DNA of 64,000 nt from Muraenolepis orangiensis. Lineage: Eukaryota > Chordata > Actinopteri > Gadiformes > Muraenolepididae. Numbering within the stretch: position 1 is the stretch's first letter; the number at the start of each line of letters is the position of its first letter. Under the pieces are notes generated by a model. It was not told where the DNA came from, did not search any database, and saw nothing but the letters and a program-made list of their open reading frames with translations. Position numbers and translations under genes: made by a program. Of this stretch, positions 27,561-38,168 are shown in pieces. The stretch covers positions 1-64,000 of the forward strand of contig JANIIK010000686.1 in the NCBI GenBank assembly GCA_027704905.1, written 5' to 3'.

Positions 27561-27684
27561 AATATGATAAATACAATAATATGGCTCCAACAAATGCATT
27601 TCAAGCAGAGAAACCATTCAAGAGCCAATAATGTATTTATTGGCTCTAAATCACAAAATATATGAAAACATTAAACTTACTCAC

Positions 27685-28883
27685 TTATTGTGAGTGTTTA
27701 GTATATCTTTCGTAGTGCCCATGATGAGATAGCTCAGGCCTTCTTTCAGATTTAAAATCTCTCTGCAGTGAGAATAGCCGATAAATTGGCGTAATTGATT
27801 ATTTGGTTGAATATCAGCTGGTCCTGTATATAAAGAGGCAAAACAGAAGCAACATTTGTTAGAATTGTTGTTATTATTTTCATATTGAGTCCTTGATCAC
27901 CTTATTTATCCGCATCTTATAAATATCAGTGGACTTATAGTCTTGGTAGCTTTCCATTGTAACTTGATATACTGAGGACAGAGGGGTTACACACTGTTAT
28001 CCTGCTTGACCCTTGGTATTTCTCTCTCTCACTAACATATAGTAGCAAACACACGTTCTCACCATAATCTATGTTAGCCTCAGCATCACAGGCCTTATCC
28101 TGACGTAGGCTGTTTTGGATTCGACCCTTCGTCTGCATACTGCATCCCTCTACAAATACAAAGTTGGTACAAACATATCCATCTGTTAATTGAAATGATA
28201 TGGAACAACGTGTGGGACTGGGTGCGTTTGATATCTCAATATAGCTAGTTGGTTTATTGATTGCTCAATAAACGATGTCATTTTTCTACTGCTATTTACT
28301 CCAATGACTAGATTAGACACTAGAAAGTAGAAAAACAAGCGCCCATCCAATAGTCAATCCATCCGGGGAATTCTTCTCTAATAGTTTTCAACATGACTTT
28401 GTTTACCTTCGGCACATTTGCATATTTCATCATTTCCAGGTTGGCACAGTCTAAGTAATAGTCCTTTTTCTCTCGATGGATGATAAAATGTCACACAAGG
28501 TTTCTCTGCAATGACAGAGAATGGGAAAGATTTGTTTGCTTTTTAGCAGTTAATAACATCAACATTTTTACACATATAGAAACAAAAATGTACATTAAGA
28601 CAATAAAAATAAAGAAAAATGTGCATATATGCAAGGAATGCATGTGTGTAGAAAAAAGTGCATAGATGAAAACATGCAAACATGTGCTAATACACAAACG
28701 TTATGTGTGTGCACAGTTATGCCACATAACTAACTATATGACAAAGCAGTGGGTGGTTTTGTAGGATTTTTGGTACTCACGTTCATCGTACTCATAAATA
28801 GATATGACTGCTGGTTGTAAAACCCCAACTGGCATTGTCTGTTTGATCTTGAAAGCAATTTCATCCTTTACTGTGTGAGACAC
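27685..28883 (-). pseudogene. C3-like exons 36-40: MG8 end and C345C domain, 3' end missing
   Basis: Exon 36 ends AVISIYEYDE; exon 37 begins with KPCVTFYHPSREKGLLLRLC and ends CKCAE; exon 38 has GRIQNSLRQDKACDAEANID; exon 39 has YQVTMESYQDYKSTDIYKM; exon 40 has FIGYSHCREILNLKEGLSYL and IMGTTKD. These are the cysteine-rich C345C (netrin-like) module. Exon 39 lacks a usable donor at its expected end ('gactca' then 'atatga') and runs to TGA. The last exon, with the family's TW(V/I)E.WP motif, is not present downstream, where an L2 LINE lies instead. Confidence 0.85.
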
Positions 28884-28979
28884 CTGAACAGATCAGACAG
28901 ACAGGTTGTAAATAGGTAGTTGTGTCGATAGGCACATAATATGGTCATATGCAGAATGGAGAAACTTAAAGAGGCTTAC

Positions 28980-31120
28980 TTTGTCCAGGTAAATGATGAG
29001 GGAGACTTTTTCTGACGGAGATGTGTCAATTAGATACATTTGAATGGTTTTGTCTCGTCCGCTGGACAACTAGATGCACACAGACACAACAATCATTAAT
29101 GCAACATATTCACAGGTCTTGTTATTGTTTAACAAGTACACAAATGACTTACTCTGTTGAGATCCTCTAAATCAGGCATGTAACCAGTAAGATGACTTAT
29201 ATCCACGATTGTCATGCCTGCATCTGTATCCTTATTCTTATACCTGGAATAAGAGTTAAGGAAGAAACATTCAAAAACATTATATATGGTTTCAATCATG
29301 TGATCTGATTCCATAAGATAAGTTAATGTCATATAAATGATATACATATCTACCAGTATTACCTTCCAAATAGAATGAATATGTCTACTTACTGGATCTC
29401 TATTTTAAGCAGGTATACATTTGCACCCTCAGCTTGTGTTACTAGAAGACAAGCAGAGGATGAATAGAACATTAAAATGGTAGAATTCAATTAAATAATA
29501 CAATTTGTGTACTGACACATGTTGCTGCATCTGTGTATTTAACATTGACATAAATATAAACAGTTCAGAAAATATTAAAATGCCATTAAAACCCTAATAA
29601 TACCAAATCAAAAGGACAGGACAAGTTTCCAAACCAAGACATTTTGACAGATGACAAACTTAGCTCTTATTCTCAAGTCATATAATTTATATTAAAAAAA
29701 CTAAATATAAGCAGATCAATATACTGACAGTGAGACATTGGCCAGTTTACCTGGTTCAAGGACCACCGTGATGTTAAATCTTTCACAGTTGTTCAACGTG
29801 TTGATGCTTGAAGGTCGTTTATAATACAGTGACACTATCTGAACACACAAAAACATATATTATTACTTGTGTATTTAAAAAAATATATATTCATTTCAGG
29901 AGTTGGAGCATTGTCTGGCAACCTGAGAGTGGAGGTGTCCCCTGAGCAACACACCCTAACCCTAACTGCTCCTGACCAGCTGGCTGTCTTCTTGCATGAC
30001 TGACACTGCCGGTCGGTGGATGAATGGGTGAATGTGAGGCAATTATTGTAAAGCGCTTTGGGTAGGAGCGCTATATAAAGACAGTACAGTATGTGGCTGG
30101 TTCACAGGAATTGTCTGTAATGATATGAAGTTACTATCCAAACACAACGCAATACAATGAGACATGAATTGTTGTCTGTAGACTTTTAATGTACACAGTA
30201 TAGCCTTGGGCTACAGCATGTCAATGGATCTTTGTGGCTATATATTTTGTGTAAGAAACTGATTTTCTCACTGTTTCTTATTCTTAGTGATTCACACCCG
30301 TAAAAATAATAATGCAGGAAAATAAGTGTGAAACAGATAGCGGAGGGAGGACCATATAAAGATTAAATCTAAAGAATCCTTACTGATACAGTTGCTTGGC
30401 CTGTTCCTTGGGCAGTCACGTTCACTTGCTGGTTTATGTTCTTCGTCTTGACATTCAGACATAGACATGAATAAAAACTTTAATACAATTTATAATGTTT
30501 CCACCACTTATTATAGTATTGATCAATATCACATATAATGGCTCAGGGGAAAATGTGTTATACTTACATGGTAGATAGTATATCTAGTCTCCATTGCATT
30601 TTCCCTGTTGACTCTGAAGGATGTGGTCTCAGCGTGGCCTGCTATTTTAATGTCTATATCCATTGAATTTGCATCATAGTTATCCTGAGCATCCATCCAG
30701 TATTCTGCAAGTGCCTGATACACCATGGTTGTTGACTGGACATAAATCATTTAAATAAATTATTACTTTTTATTATTACCCTCACATGTATGTGAGATGT
30801 GAAAGCAAGGGAAACAAAAGTATATATCTTTTTCTGTCTGAAAAAGTGGAAACTTGTCTTCTGGCCTCACAGAACAGATAAAATAACAGAATAAAAAATG
30901 ATATCCCAGTCAGTAAATTCCAAAAAAAAAAGAAAAGACCCACAGTGAAGGAAAACAGACAGTTTATAGCAGAGCATTACAGGAAATAAAAAAGCATGAG
31001 AAGAGTGAGCATAGAGTGAAGATTTAAATGAATGCATTTGACCTGAGTGGAAGCAAAGCTTCCGGAGGGACTCCGGTTACTGGTCAGCCACTGGACAATT
31101 GGGGAGGCTGACTCAAAGTC
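28980..31120 (-). pseudogene. C3-like exons 29-35: end of TED, CUB and MG8
   Basis: Exon 29 has SPIVQWLTSNRSPSGSFAST, in which the usual YGGG loop before the STQ motif is degenerate. Exon 30 has MVYQALAEYWMDAQDNYD. Exon 31 has NVTAQGTGQATVS; exon 32 ends RFNITVVLEP; exon 34 has MTIVDISHLTGYMPDLEDLN, the conserved receptor-binding (MG8) motif; exon 35 has SEKVSLIIYLDK. All boundaries are GT-AG and phases agree. A SINE fragment sits between exons 31 and 32. Confidence 0.88.
29915..30085 (+). mobile_element. SINE fragment with L2-type tail
   Basis: Contains 'ctaaccctaactgctcctga', 'tgaatgggtgaatgtgaggc' and 'gtaaagcgctttgggtagg', the central and 3' parts of the same family found at 44395-44612. 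The tRNA-like head is missing. Confidence 0.75.
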
Positions 31121-31538
31121 CTTCAATCAGATAACAAAAAAATATATTAAAAACGATATATATTCAGAATCTCGCAGGGGAGTTGTTGAAGGAAGAGAAC
31201 GGTGGAAACATGAGTGACAGTTGGAGAGGAGTTTGTTGTGTTTGACTACAGAAAGTGTAACTTAGTCTAAAATATTAGTTTATAAATATTAGTTTCAAAA
31301 AATATTCTCCACATTATTCACTTAGGCCCAGAATGAAACTCAGGCTGAAACTCCTAAAGTTACCCTTTAACATCCATAACATAACATACAGCACTGTAAA
31401 CGATGTACACTTATTGGGGTATCCTGCGAGAGCCTGTCTTGACTCGTGGTCTGTTTGGAACAGATGACTTCAGAACTACACCCAAAATCTAAATCTAAAT
31501 CTGATTGAATCCTCTTTATTGGTCAGATACATGTACAC

Positions 31539-32153
31539 CAGTGGAGGCTCGTCTTTTGAGGAAAGGGAGGACCATCCTCCCTAAAATTTCAGAGTAAAAT
31601 AAATTAGCAAGAGAAAAATAAATATACATACATTTAACAGATTCATCTGTGAAAATATTGATAATATATAATGATATATAAGAACTGATAATATTACTTT
31701 TTTTTAACAATTTGGAGGCACAACAATCATGCCCCTGTGTCAAAGTACCAACAGCCGGCCGGGGAGTCCTGGTTTTTAACATATATATGTGTACGGCAGT
31801 GAGGGAGGATGATCCTCGTGATTAGACAATTTATGTTATTTACGTGCATCACTCGTTTTTGTATATGATATATGTCTTATTTGAATTAAATACAGGTAAA
31901 TATACTTTACACAAAAACTACAATTCCGTTAGGTTTGTTTGGCAGAACTAGCCACTGTCCATAGAACTTCTATTCAGATTTTCATCATTAATGGAGTAAT
32001 TGCTAAATAGCTATTTTTCATCAAAACAATGCTTCTTTCCCTCAGATCACAAACGGTTTTCATTTTGTTTGGCTTGTCTGCTAAAATGACCCACTAATAC
32101 ACTGTCAAAATAGATCTTTCTTCCTCCCCTACTTATACAACCACCAGCCACTG
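31539..32153. mobile_element. Short DNA transposon with CAGTGG ends
   Basis: Starts 'cagtggaggctcgtc' and ends 'ccaccagccactg' (inverse CAGTGGCTGGTGG), flanked by a direct GTACAC on both sides (31533-31538 and 32154-32159). About 615 bp, no ORF with a known domain. Ends and size fit non-autonomous hAT-like elements, although only six bases of target duplication are clean. Confidence 0.6.
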
Positions 32154-32244
32154 GTACACACACAGTGACATTTGTTTCTCTACATTTAACCTATTCTAGT
32201 ATAAGGAGCAGTGGGCAGTTATTGTATATACAGACCCTGGGGAG

Positions 32245-32350
32245 CAGTGTAGGGGTCTGGTGCCTTGCTCAGTGGCACCTTGGCAGTGCCCAGGTGTTCC
32301 GGGGACCTTCTGGTTTCCAAGCCAAGTCCTTACAGACTGAGCTTCTGCTT
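32245..32350 (-). mobile_element. tRNA-derived SINE head fragment
   Basis: The minus strand reads 'agctcagtctgtaaggactt' followed by 'ggcttggaaaccagaaggt' and 'gggcactgccaagg', paralleling the better-preserved head at 41425-41544. Box B is degraded. Confidence 0.55.
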
Positions 32351-32633
32351 CCCACCTTAATTGTGATCCTCTTCAATAACCCCCCTTGTTGTGATTGTTG
32401 AGCCTGGTCGTGAAGGTGCTGTCACAAGACAGTGCACATTGTCTTTTTAGACTCAACTGCAAATGTATTGGCTGGTGTGTATCGCCATGCGGCATGCGGG
32501 TCTAAGTTTATTTTTCTACTTTAAAGCGGGTCCTCTCTACAGCAACGAATAGCGAGGTTGGGCGCATTGCCCTCCTCTCCTCCCCAACGCTTTCCCCTTA
32601 GGAAAACAATGGAGTGTCTAAACACATCTCTAG

Positions 32634-32752
32634 CGAATGCACCTTAGCACATCCAACACGTGTTGGCTGATGGATTTCCACCACATTCAGTAATTACTCT
32701 CAGAATTCCCAATATACTTATTAAATGGTGTACAATGCAGTGTTGACTATAG
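32634..32752. repeat. 118-bp direct duplicate (partner 36399-36518)
   Basis: From 'gcgaatgcaccttagcacat' to 'cagtgttgactat' the two copies agree almost base for base, apart from a four-base difference after 'tacttatt'. This copy is 50 bp from C3-like exon 28; the other lies between exons 23 and 24. Confidence 0.9.
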
Positions 32753-33056
32753 GGAATAGGAAATTAGGGAACAAGTGCGCCAATTTGAACATGATGCTCA
32801 CCTTGACCTTGACAAGAGCTAATAGAGCATAGGCTGTGGCCTCCAGTGTGAAGTGGGGATTGGCCATTGGCCAATGGTTCAAGCCTAAGGAACAGAGTAG
32901 CACAAGGAACACAGTGTAGACAAGACCATAATACATATTAGATTAGATTAGATTTGTAAAGGATCCAATTCAGTTTTCTAATTATAATTTTATAAAGGAA
33001 CTTAGATTTCCAATGTTTTAGTTATACTGTGTAATTATCTGTGTTTTCTTACTTCC

Positions 33057-33880
33057 TGTAACTTTTGAGTATGGTGACTTTTACTTTGTAAAAACGGAAG
33101 CTTGGTGTGTGCGCAACTTAGCAAGGTTAACATCCGGTTTGGCTCCCGGCTTTCGTTGGAGTGAAAAAAGTACGGTGAAGGATAAAGTGTGGTGTCGTGT
33201 AAAGTTAGAATAAGTATATGTATAAGGATTCTCGTGTTAATCATAGCAACCCCCGAAGAAGCAAAAAGGTATGATAATGTGGTGTGAACTTAACAATAAT
33301 AGCTTAACAATTTGTAACATTAATAAATGTATTTGTTTAATTTGTGTAACAAATTTATAACCGTTGTTTGGCTCTGTGTTGTAGCTAATGTGTTTTGCCT
33401 AGCTTAGAGCTTCTCGGTAGCTAACGTGTGTGTTAAGTGATGGAGAATGTTACGGAGAATATGTTCTAATTACCCCCCCCTTTTCTACTTTATGTACCAC
33501 AGTTCTTACGGTGTTATATCATTCTGAAGGAACGGAAAATAAATGGTCAACATCAGTCAAAGACTCTGTTTTAATTCGAGGGACTGCTACAGTAAGAACT
33601 TTGCTTTCACCTGCCACAACTAACTGCCAACGGACGGACGGCAAAGAACAAGGCAGTGAGTTGCAGCGTTCAACGGTGATTCATCGAAGCAAGTGAAGAC
33701 GCGGCCACATTCAAAATGGACGGCGCCACGGAAGAGGCAGATAGCCAAATAAAGGAAAGTAGCATTGCAGAATTAACATTACCACGTCGTTCTGAACGTA
33801 CTAGTGTGCCCACAGGAAAAATGCTAGCCTACCAAAGTGATGAACTTGATAAAAAAGAAAAAGGACTGCTACAAGATTAG
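33057..33880 (+). mobile_element. Possible LTR and gag start of an LTR retrotransposon
   Basis: 33057-33591 starts TGTAAC and ends TGCTACA with a polyadenylation-like 'aaataaa' at about 33538, consistent with an LTR. After it an ATG at 33715 opens a frame reading MDGATEEADSQIKESSIAEL and then LPRRSERTSVPTG, which resembles the start of a retroelement gag-like protein. It is cut off at about 33877. No second LTR, protease or polymerase is present. The family is not identified. Confidence 0.4.
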
Positions 33881-34090
33881 ATTCAAATTTATTGTCATTG
33901 CACAGCACAGTACAGTACAGCGAAAATAATTTAGCATCTAACCAGAGTGCAAATGTTGCAGTAAAGTGCATGGTAATATAGTATAATTTACAGTTTAAAT
34001 GTACAGGTTGAAAGAGTGTCTAGGTATAAATGTGATATGAGCATAATAATAGGTATATGTATATACAGGTAAGTTCATATAACTGATGGC
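33876..34090 (-). mobile_element. LINE 3'-tail fragment
   Basis: 'agattcaaatttattgtcat' followed by 'tgcacagcacagtac' is the inverted 3' end commonly seen for Rex1-like LINE tails, compare 57600-57697. No coding segment. It directly abuts C3-like exon 27. Confidence 0.45.
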
Positions 34091-34599
34091 CACCAATATA
34101 TTTGTATAAGGTTTTGGACAAGAGTTAGTAAAAACCTGAGGATGCAAATTTGAAGAGGATGTCCCTTCTGAACTTGTTTTTGTTGGCCACTGCCAGTGCG
34201 TAGGATGTTATGGCGACGGCATATGAGTCGGTGAGACTTGGTAGGCGGCCTTCAAGGTAACTCACAGCCTTGGCCATGCTTCCTGGCATGCTCTGGACAC
34301 ACGGGTCAGGTAATGTAAATCAATATATGATGATCAGCAAATAACACCCTTTTTTGTTTCACTGACAATGATTGTAAGCTGCACATTCAATTTTTTTATT
34401 AATAAATTAGTATTTTTTATTTATCCATCATTCTACACCTTGGTGAATAGTGGAGGTTAGTTTGTGATAGATTCAATCATTTTATTAGCAAGGTTTACCA
34501 ATGTTTTTTTTTATCATCAATTACATAATATCTGAACAAAAACCTAGACCTAAACTCACTATTTCAGTTGGAAAAATGTAGCCATATCATTTAAAAAAT

Positions 34600-34830
34600 G
34601 CTTGAAAATGTAAACAAGTGTGTTATGATGTGTGTTCTCACATTAACACTGTGGCTACAGAGACGTTCTGTCTCCTGCATGGAGATCAGCCAAAACGCTG
34701 TCAACGTGCCATCAGAGTCCGAGCCATCCATCCCCCCCTACATGTACAAGATGTTCATGAATGACCTTATTACCAACTATACATCAATATAGTCATATAT
34801 ATATATATATAGAGGGAAGTGTATTAACTT
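34600..34830. other. Unassigned stretch where a C3-like exon is expected
   Basis: On + an open frame at 34655-34792 reads RRSVSCMEISQNAVNVPSES and continues to EPSIPPYMYKMF after a 'gctacag' that could be an acceptor. I do not recognise it. On the minus strand no C3-like coding is seen between 34293 and 34840. Confidence 0.2.
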
Positions 34831-35439
34831 GTGTACACACCATTATTCTTCTATCAAATACATTTCCACTCTCCACGAACTTGCCATGAGCCATCTGTGA
34901 GTTTAGAATCAGCCATTTGATGGCAACACAGATAATGCTTTCGTCAATTCTGATCAAAGTATTGGCCATGGCGAACACCTTTGCAGTGTAAGACGTCAGC
35001 CTTTGGTAGGAGAAGAGTGGTAAACAGAGTGAAGTTGAATCAGCATTCAACATCAGAACTGGGTTAATTAGTATTAAATTATGTGTTGACATTATGGATC
35101 CCATTGTGTCCATGCCTTACCATGAGGAGCTTTTACTGTGGGGAAACACGGAAAATTATCCATCAGGCTTACGATACATAAGCTGAGTCCGGTACCCTGA
35201 GGAGTGACACACATTTTTAATTTTCAATGAGCACTAAGGGGTCTATCACACAGTGCTTGGGGCTTGTGGATCACACAGGGCTATTCGGAGTGCTTGTGGA
35301 GCGGAGCTGCATGCACAATTGGCCATTTCAATGTGGAAATGTACTCAACAAACTAAATGAATGCTTTCATTTCTGAATTAACTATTATCGCTTCACTGCC
35401 AAAATCTGCTTCTCGTCGGTGTGGACATTCTCTTGCGTT

Positions 35440-36975
35440 GGCCTCTATGGTGTGATGGGCCCCTGTACGGTGTGAGGGGCCCCTCTATGGTGTGAGGGGC
35501 CCCTCTACGGTGTAATGTGCCCTTCTATGGTGTGAGGGGCCCCTCTACTGTGTGGTGGGACCCTCTATGGTGTGAGGGGACCCTCAACGGTGTGAGGGAC
35601 TCTCTATGGTGTGAGGGGCCCCTCTACAGTGTGAGGGGCCCCTCTACGGTGTAGTGGGCCCCTCTATGGTGTGAGGGGCCTCTCTATGGTATGATGGGCC
35701 CGTCTACGGTGTGAGGGGTCCCACTACGGTGTGGTGGGCCCCTCTATGGTGTGAGGGGCCCCTCTATGGTGTGAGGGAGGGGCCCCTCTACAGTGTGAGG
35801 GGCCCCTCTACGGTGTGGTGGGCCCCTCTACGGTGTGGTGGGCTCTCTATGGTGTGAGGGGCCCCTCTACGGTGTGGTGGGCCCCTCTAAGGTGTGATGG
35901 GGCCTTCTATGGTGCGATAGGCCCCTCTATGGTGTGATGGGCTCCTTTATGGCGTGATGGGCCCCTCTATGGTGTGATGGGCCCCTCTATGGTGTGATGA
36001 TTCCCTCTATGCTGTGATAGGCCCCTCTATGGTGTGATGGGCCTCTCTACAGTGTGATGGGCCCCTCTATGGTGTGATTGGAACCTGTATGGTGTAATGG
36101 GCTCTCTATGGTTTGATGGGCCCCTCTATGGTGTGATGGGCCCTCACACCATAGAGGTGCCCACTACACCGTAGAGGGGCCCTCACACTGTAGAGGGGCC
36201 CCTCACACCATAGAGAGTCCCTCACACCGTTGAGGGTCCCCTCACACCATAGAGGGTCCCACCACACAGTAGAGGGGCCCCTCACACCATAGAAGGGCAC
36301 ATTACACCGTAGAGGGGCCCCTCACACCATAGAGGGGCCCCTCACACCGTATAGGGGCCCATCACACCATAGAGGCCAACGCAAGAGAATGTCGAATGCG
36401 AATGCACCTTAGCACATCCAACACGTGTTGGCTGATGGATTTCCACCACATTCAGTAATTACTCTCAGAATTCCCAATATACTTATTTCCTAAATGGTGT
36501 ACAATGCAGTGTTGACTATGGTGTAATAGGCCCCTGTATGGTGTGATAGGCCCCTCTACGGTGTGATCGGGACCTGTACGGTGTGATGGTCCCCTCTACG
36601 GTGTGATGGTCCCCTCTACGGTGTGATCGGGACCTGTACGGTGTGATGGGCCCCTCTATGGTGTGATGGGCCCCTCTACGGTGTGATGGGCCCCTCTATG
36701 GTGTGATGGGCCCCTCTATGGTGTGATAGGCCCCTCTATGGTGTGATCGGGACCTGTACGGTGTGATGGGCCCCTCTATGGTGTGATGGGCCCCTCTACG
36801 GTGTGATCGGGACCTGAACGGTGTGATGGGCCCCTCTATGCTGTGATGGGCCCCTCTATGGTGTGATAGACCCCTCTGTGGTGTAATGGGCCCCTCTATG
36901 GTGTGATCGGAACATGTACAGTGAGATGGGCCCCTCTACGTTGTGATCGGCCCCTGTACAGTGTGATCAGCCCCT
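35440..36975. repeat. Minisatellite, 19-20 bp unit, with an inverted block
   Basis: Units of 'cctctatggtgtgatgggcc' type in + orientation at 35440-36138 and 36525-36975, and in reverse orientation at 36138-36375. The reversed block is not an independent array: 36137-36393 is a near-exact inverted copy of 35424-35680 including unique flank ('gacattctcttgcgttgg'). It lies in the intron between C3-like exons 23 and 24. Confidence 0.93.
36399..36518. repeat. 118-bp direct duplicate (partner 32634-32752)
   Basis: Embedded between the inverted block and the last part of the minisatellite. See the partner entry for the comparison. Both copies are in the same orientation. Confidence 0.9.
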
Positions 36976-37075
36976 AAACTGCACAAGCACTGTCAGTGTG
37001 AGTAAATGCATTTCAACTACAGTTAAAATAAACAGAGCACGATTGACAACATAAATACCTACTAAATAGCTGTAC

Positions 37076-37308
37076 CTGATTTGATATGTTGAAGGGCAGT
37101 TTCACGTTTTGACGTTCCCACTTTATCCCACTGATTGGTGATATCCAAATATTTTACAGCAGTAATAGGTAGAGTCATTCTGGCCATGTTTTCCTCTCCA
37201 CTGCCCGTGGGCACTCGAATTAGATTGGTCATATATGATCCATCAATGACCTTCTCCACAAGTGACTGTACTCCTACTCCTACACATATACAGCACACCA
37301 CACACACA

Positions 37309-37343
<35 letters not shown>

Positions 37344-37616
37344 CAATTACAGATGTTTAGGATAGCATTCACACCAACGGGCGCTGAGGTTACAGAGGAG
37401 GTAGACAACAGTTACAACATCCTACTCATCCGAAAGGATGTCACTTATACTACACACTCTTCCAGTAATGCACCTTATGCAGACCTCCATTTGGAGACCT
37501 AAATGGAACATTTAATTGCATCTTACCTGTAACATATATTTCCGTACTCATAGGTGTGTTTGGAACCACATATTGCAAATCTATTTGATTTGTCATGGTC
37601 TCCACCTGTTTACCCT
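37076..37616 (-). pseudogene. C3-like exons 22-23: thioester region without the thioester
   Basis: Exon 23 (37279-37076) encodes IRVPTGSGEENMARMTLP and then ITAVKYLDITNQW. In thioester proteins this reads P(S/T)GCGEQNM; here Cys is Ser and Gln is Glu (37191-37205), so no Cys-Gln thioester can form. Exon 22 (37616-37527) has EGKQVETMTNQIDLQYVV, matching the CUB to TED linker. Its only visible acceptor ('cttccag') joins in the wrong phase to exon 21, which suggests the original acceptor four bases further upstream has been lost. Confidence 0.87.
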
Positions 37617-37646
37617 CTGGAAGGGCAATACAGATTTGGAAACAGA

Positions 37647-37835
37647 TCAGATTCAGATTCAGATTCAGAATTCAGATTCAGAAAACTTTATTAATCCCGA
37701 GGGAAATTAAGGTGCAACAGTTGACACAGGGGGAATAAATGCACACACAAGAATACTAAAACCTAAGCTAAAAAACAAAACAACAACTAACTAAAATAAA
37801 ACTATTATAGACAAAAATAGTTAAAATAATTCTAA
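37647..37835 (-). mobile_element. Rex1-type LINE 3'-UTR copy
   Basis: A (CAGATT)n start followed by 'actttattaatcccgaggg' and 'aaattaaggtgcaacagttg' is the reverse complement of 39290-39470, the tail of the Rex1 element in exon 21. This copy is only the 3' UTR. It ends about 30 bp upstream of the C3-like exon 22 acceptor on the transcribed strand. Confidence 0.8.
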
Positions 37836-37876
37836 ATAGATCATCACAATGATTACTTGTAATATTTCGGAGTTAA

Positions 37877-37879
<3 letters not shown>

Positions 37880-37934
<55 letters not shown>
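37880..37934. repeat. (TG)n microsatellite
   Basis: Pure TG array of about 55 bp in the intron between exons 21 and 22 of the C3-like gene. A short (AC)n is also present at 37298-37342. Confidence 0.95.
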
Positions 37935-37938
<4 letters not shown>

Positions 37939-38168
37939 TGTAATGCTCACTGAAATATGCAGGAGTCAGGACTTTAAAAATTCTGCTTTTTTCCTGTATT
38001 CCCATAGGCTGTCAGAAATGAATAAACATTCCACATTGGTCCATAACATTACACCAGCACTCAATAAAATACTCATATAGCTACATGACGTATGTGAATA
38101 GACAACAAACTTATAATCAGTACGTAAGGTTTGCATACTATGAGCTATTGCAAATTAAGTTCACATAC

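Larger units (their letters stand above)
32802..35196 (-). pseudogene. C3-like exons 24-28: thioester-containing domain helices, with stop codon
   Basis: Exon 24 (35196-35121) reads YRTQLMYRKPDG, then TAA, then FSVFPHSKSSSW; exon 25 (35000-34841) continues LTSYTAKVFAMANTLIRID and AIKWLILNSQ and ends VFDRRIM, where functional C3 has a catalytic His (VIHQEM type). Exon 27 (34292-34136) has SMPGSMAKAVSYLEGRLPS and SYAVAITSYAL. Exon 28 (32884-32802) has FTLEATAYALLALVKVK. The exon that should sit between 25 and 27 (family motif DMALTAFVL) was not found in 34293-34840. Confidence 0.85.

Noticed and set aside
32165..32401. 78-codon ORF on +
   Set aside because: Overlaps a SINE head fragment and has no domain.
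34598..34792. Plus-strand frame with PSIPPYMYKMF, vaguely like a growth-factor propeptide
   Set aside because: Too short, no partner exons, no recognisable cysteine-knot region nearby.
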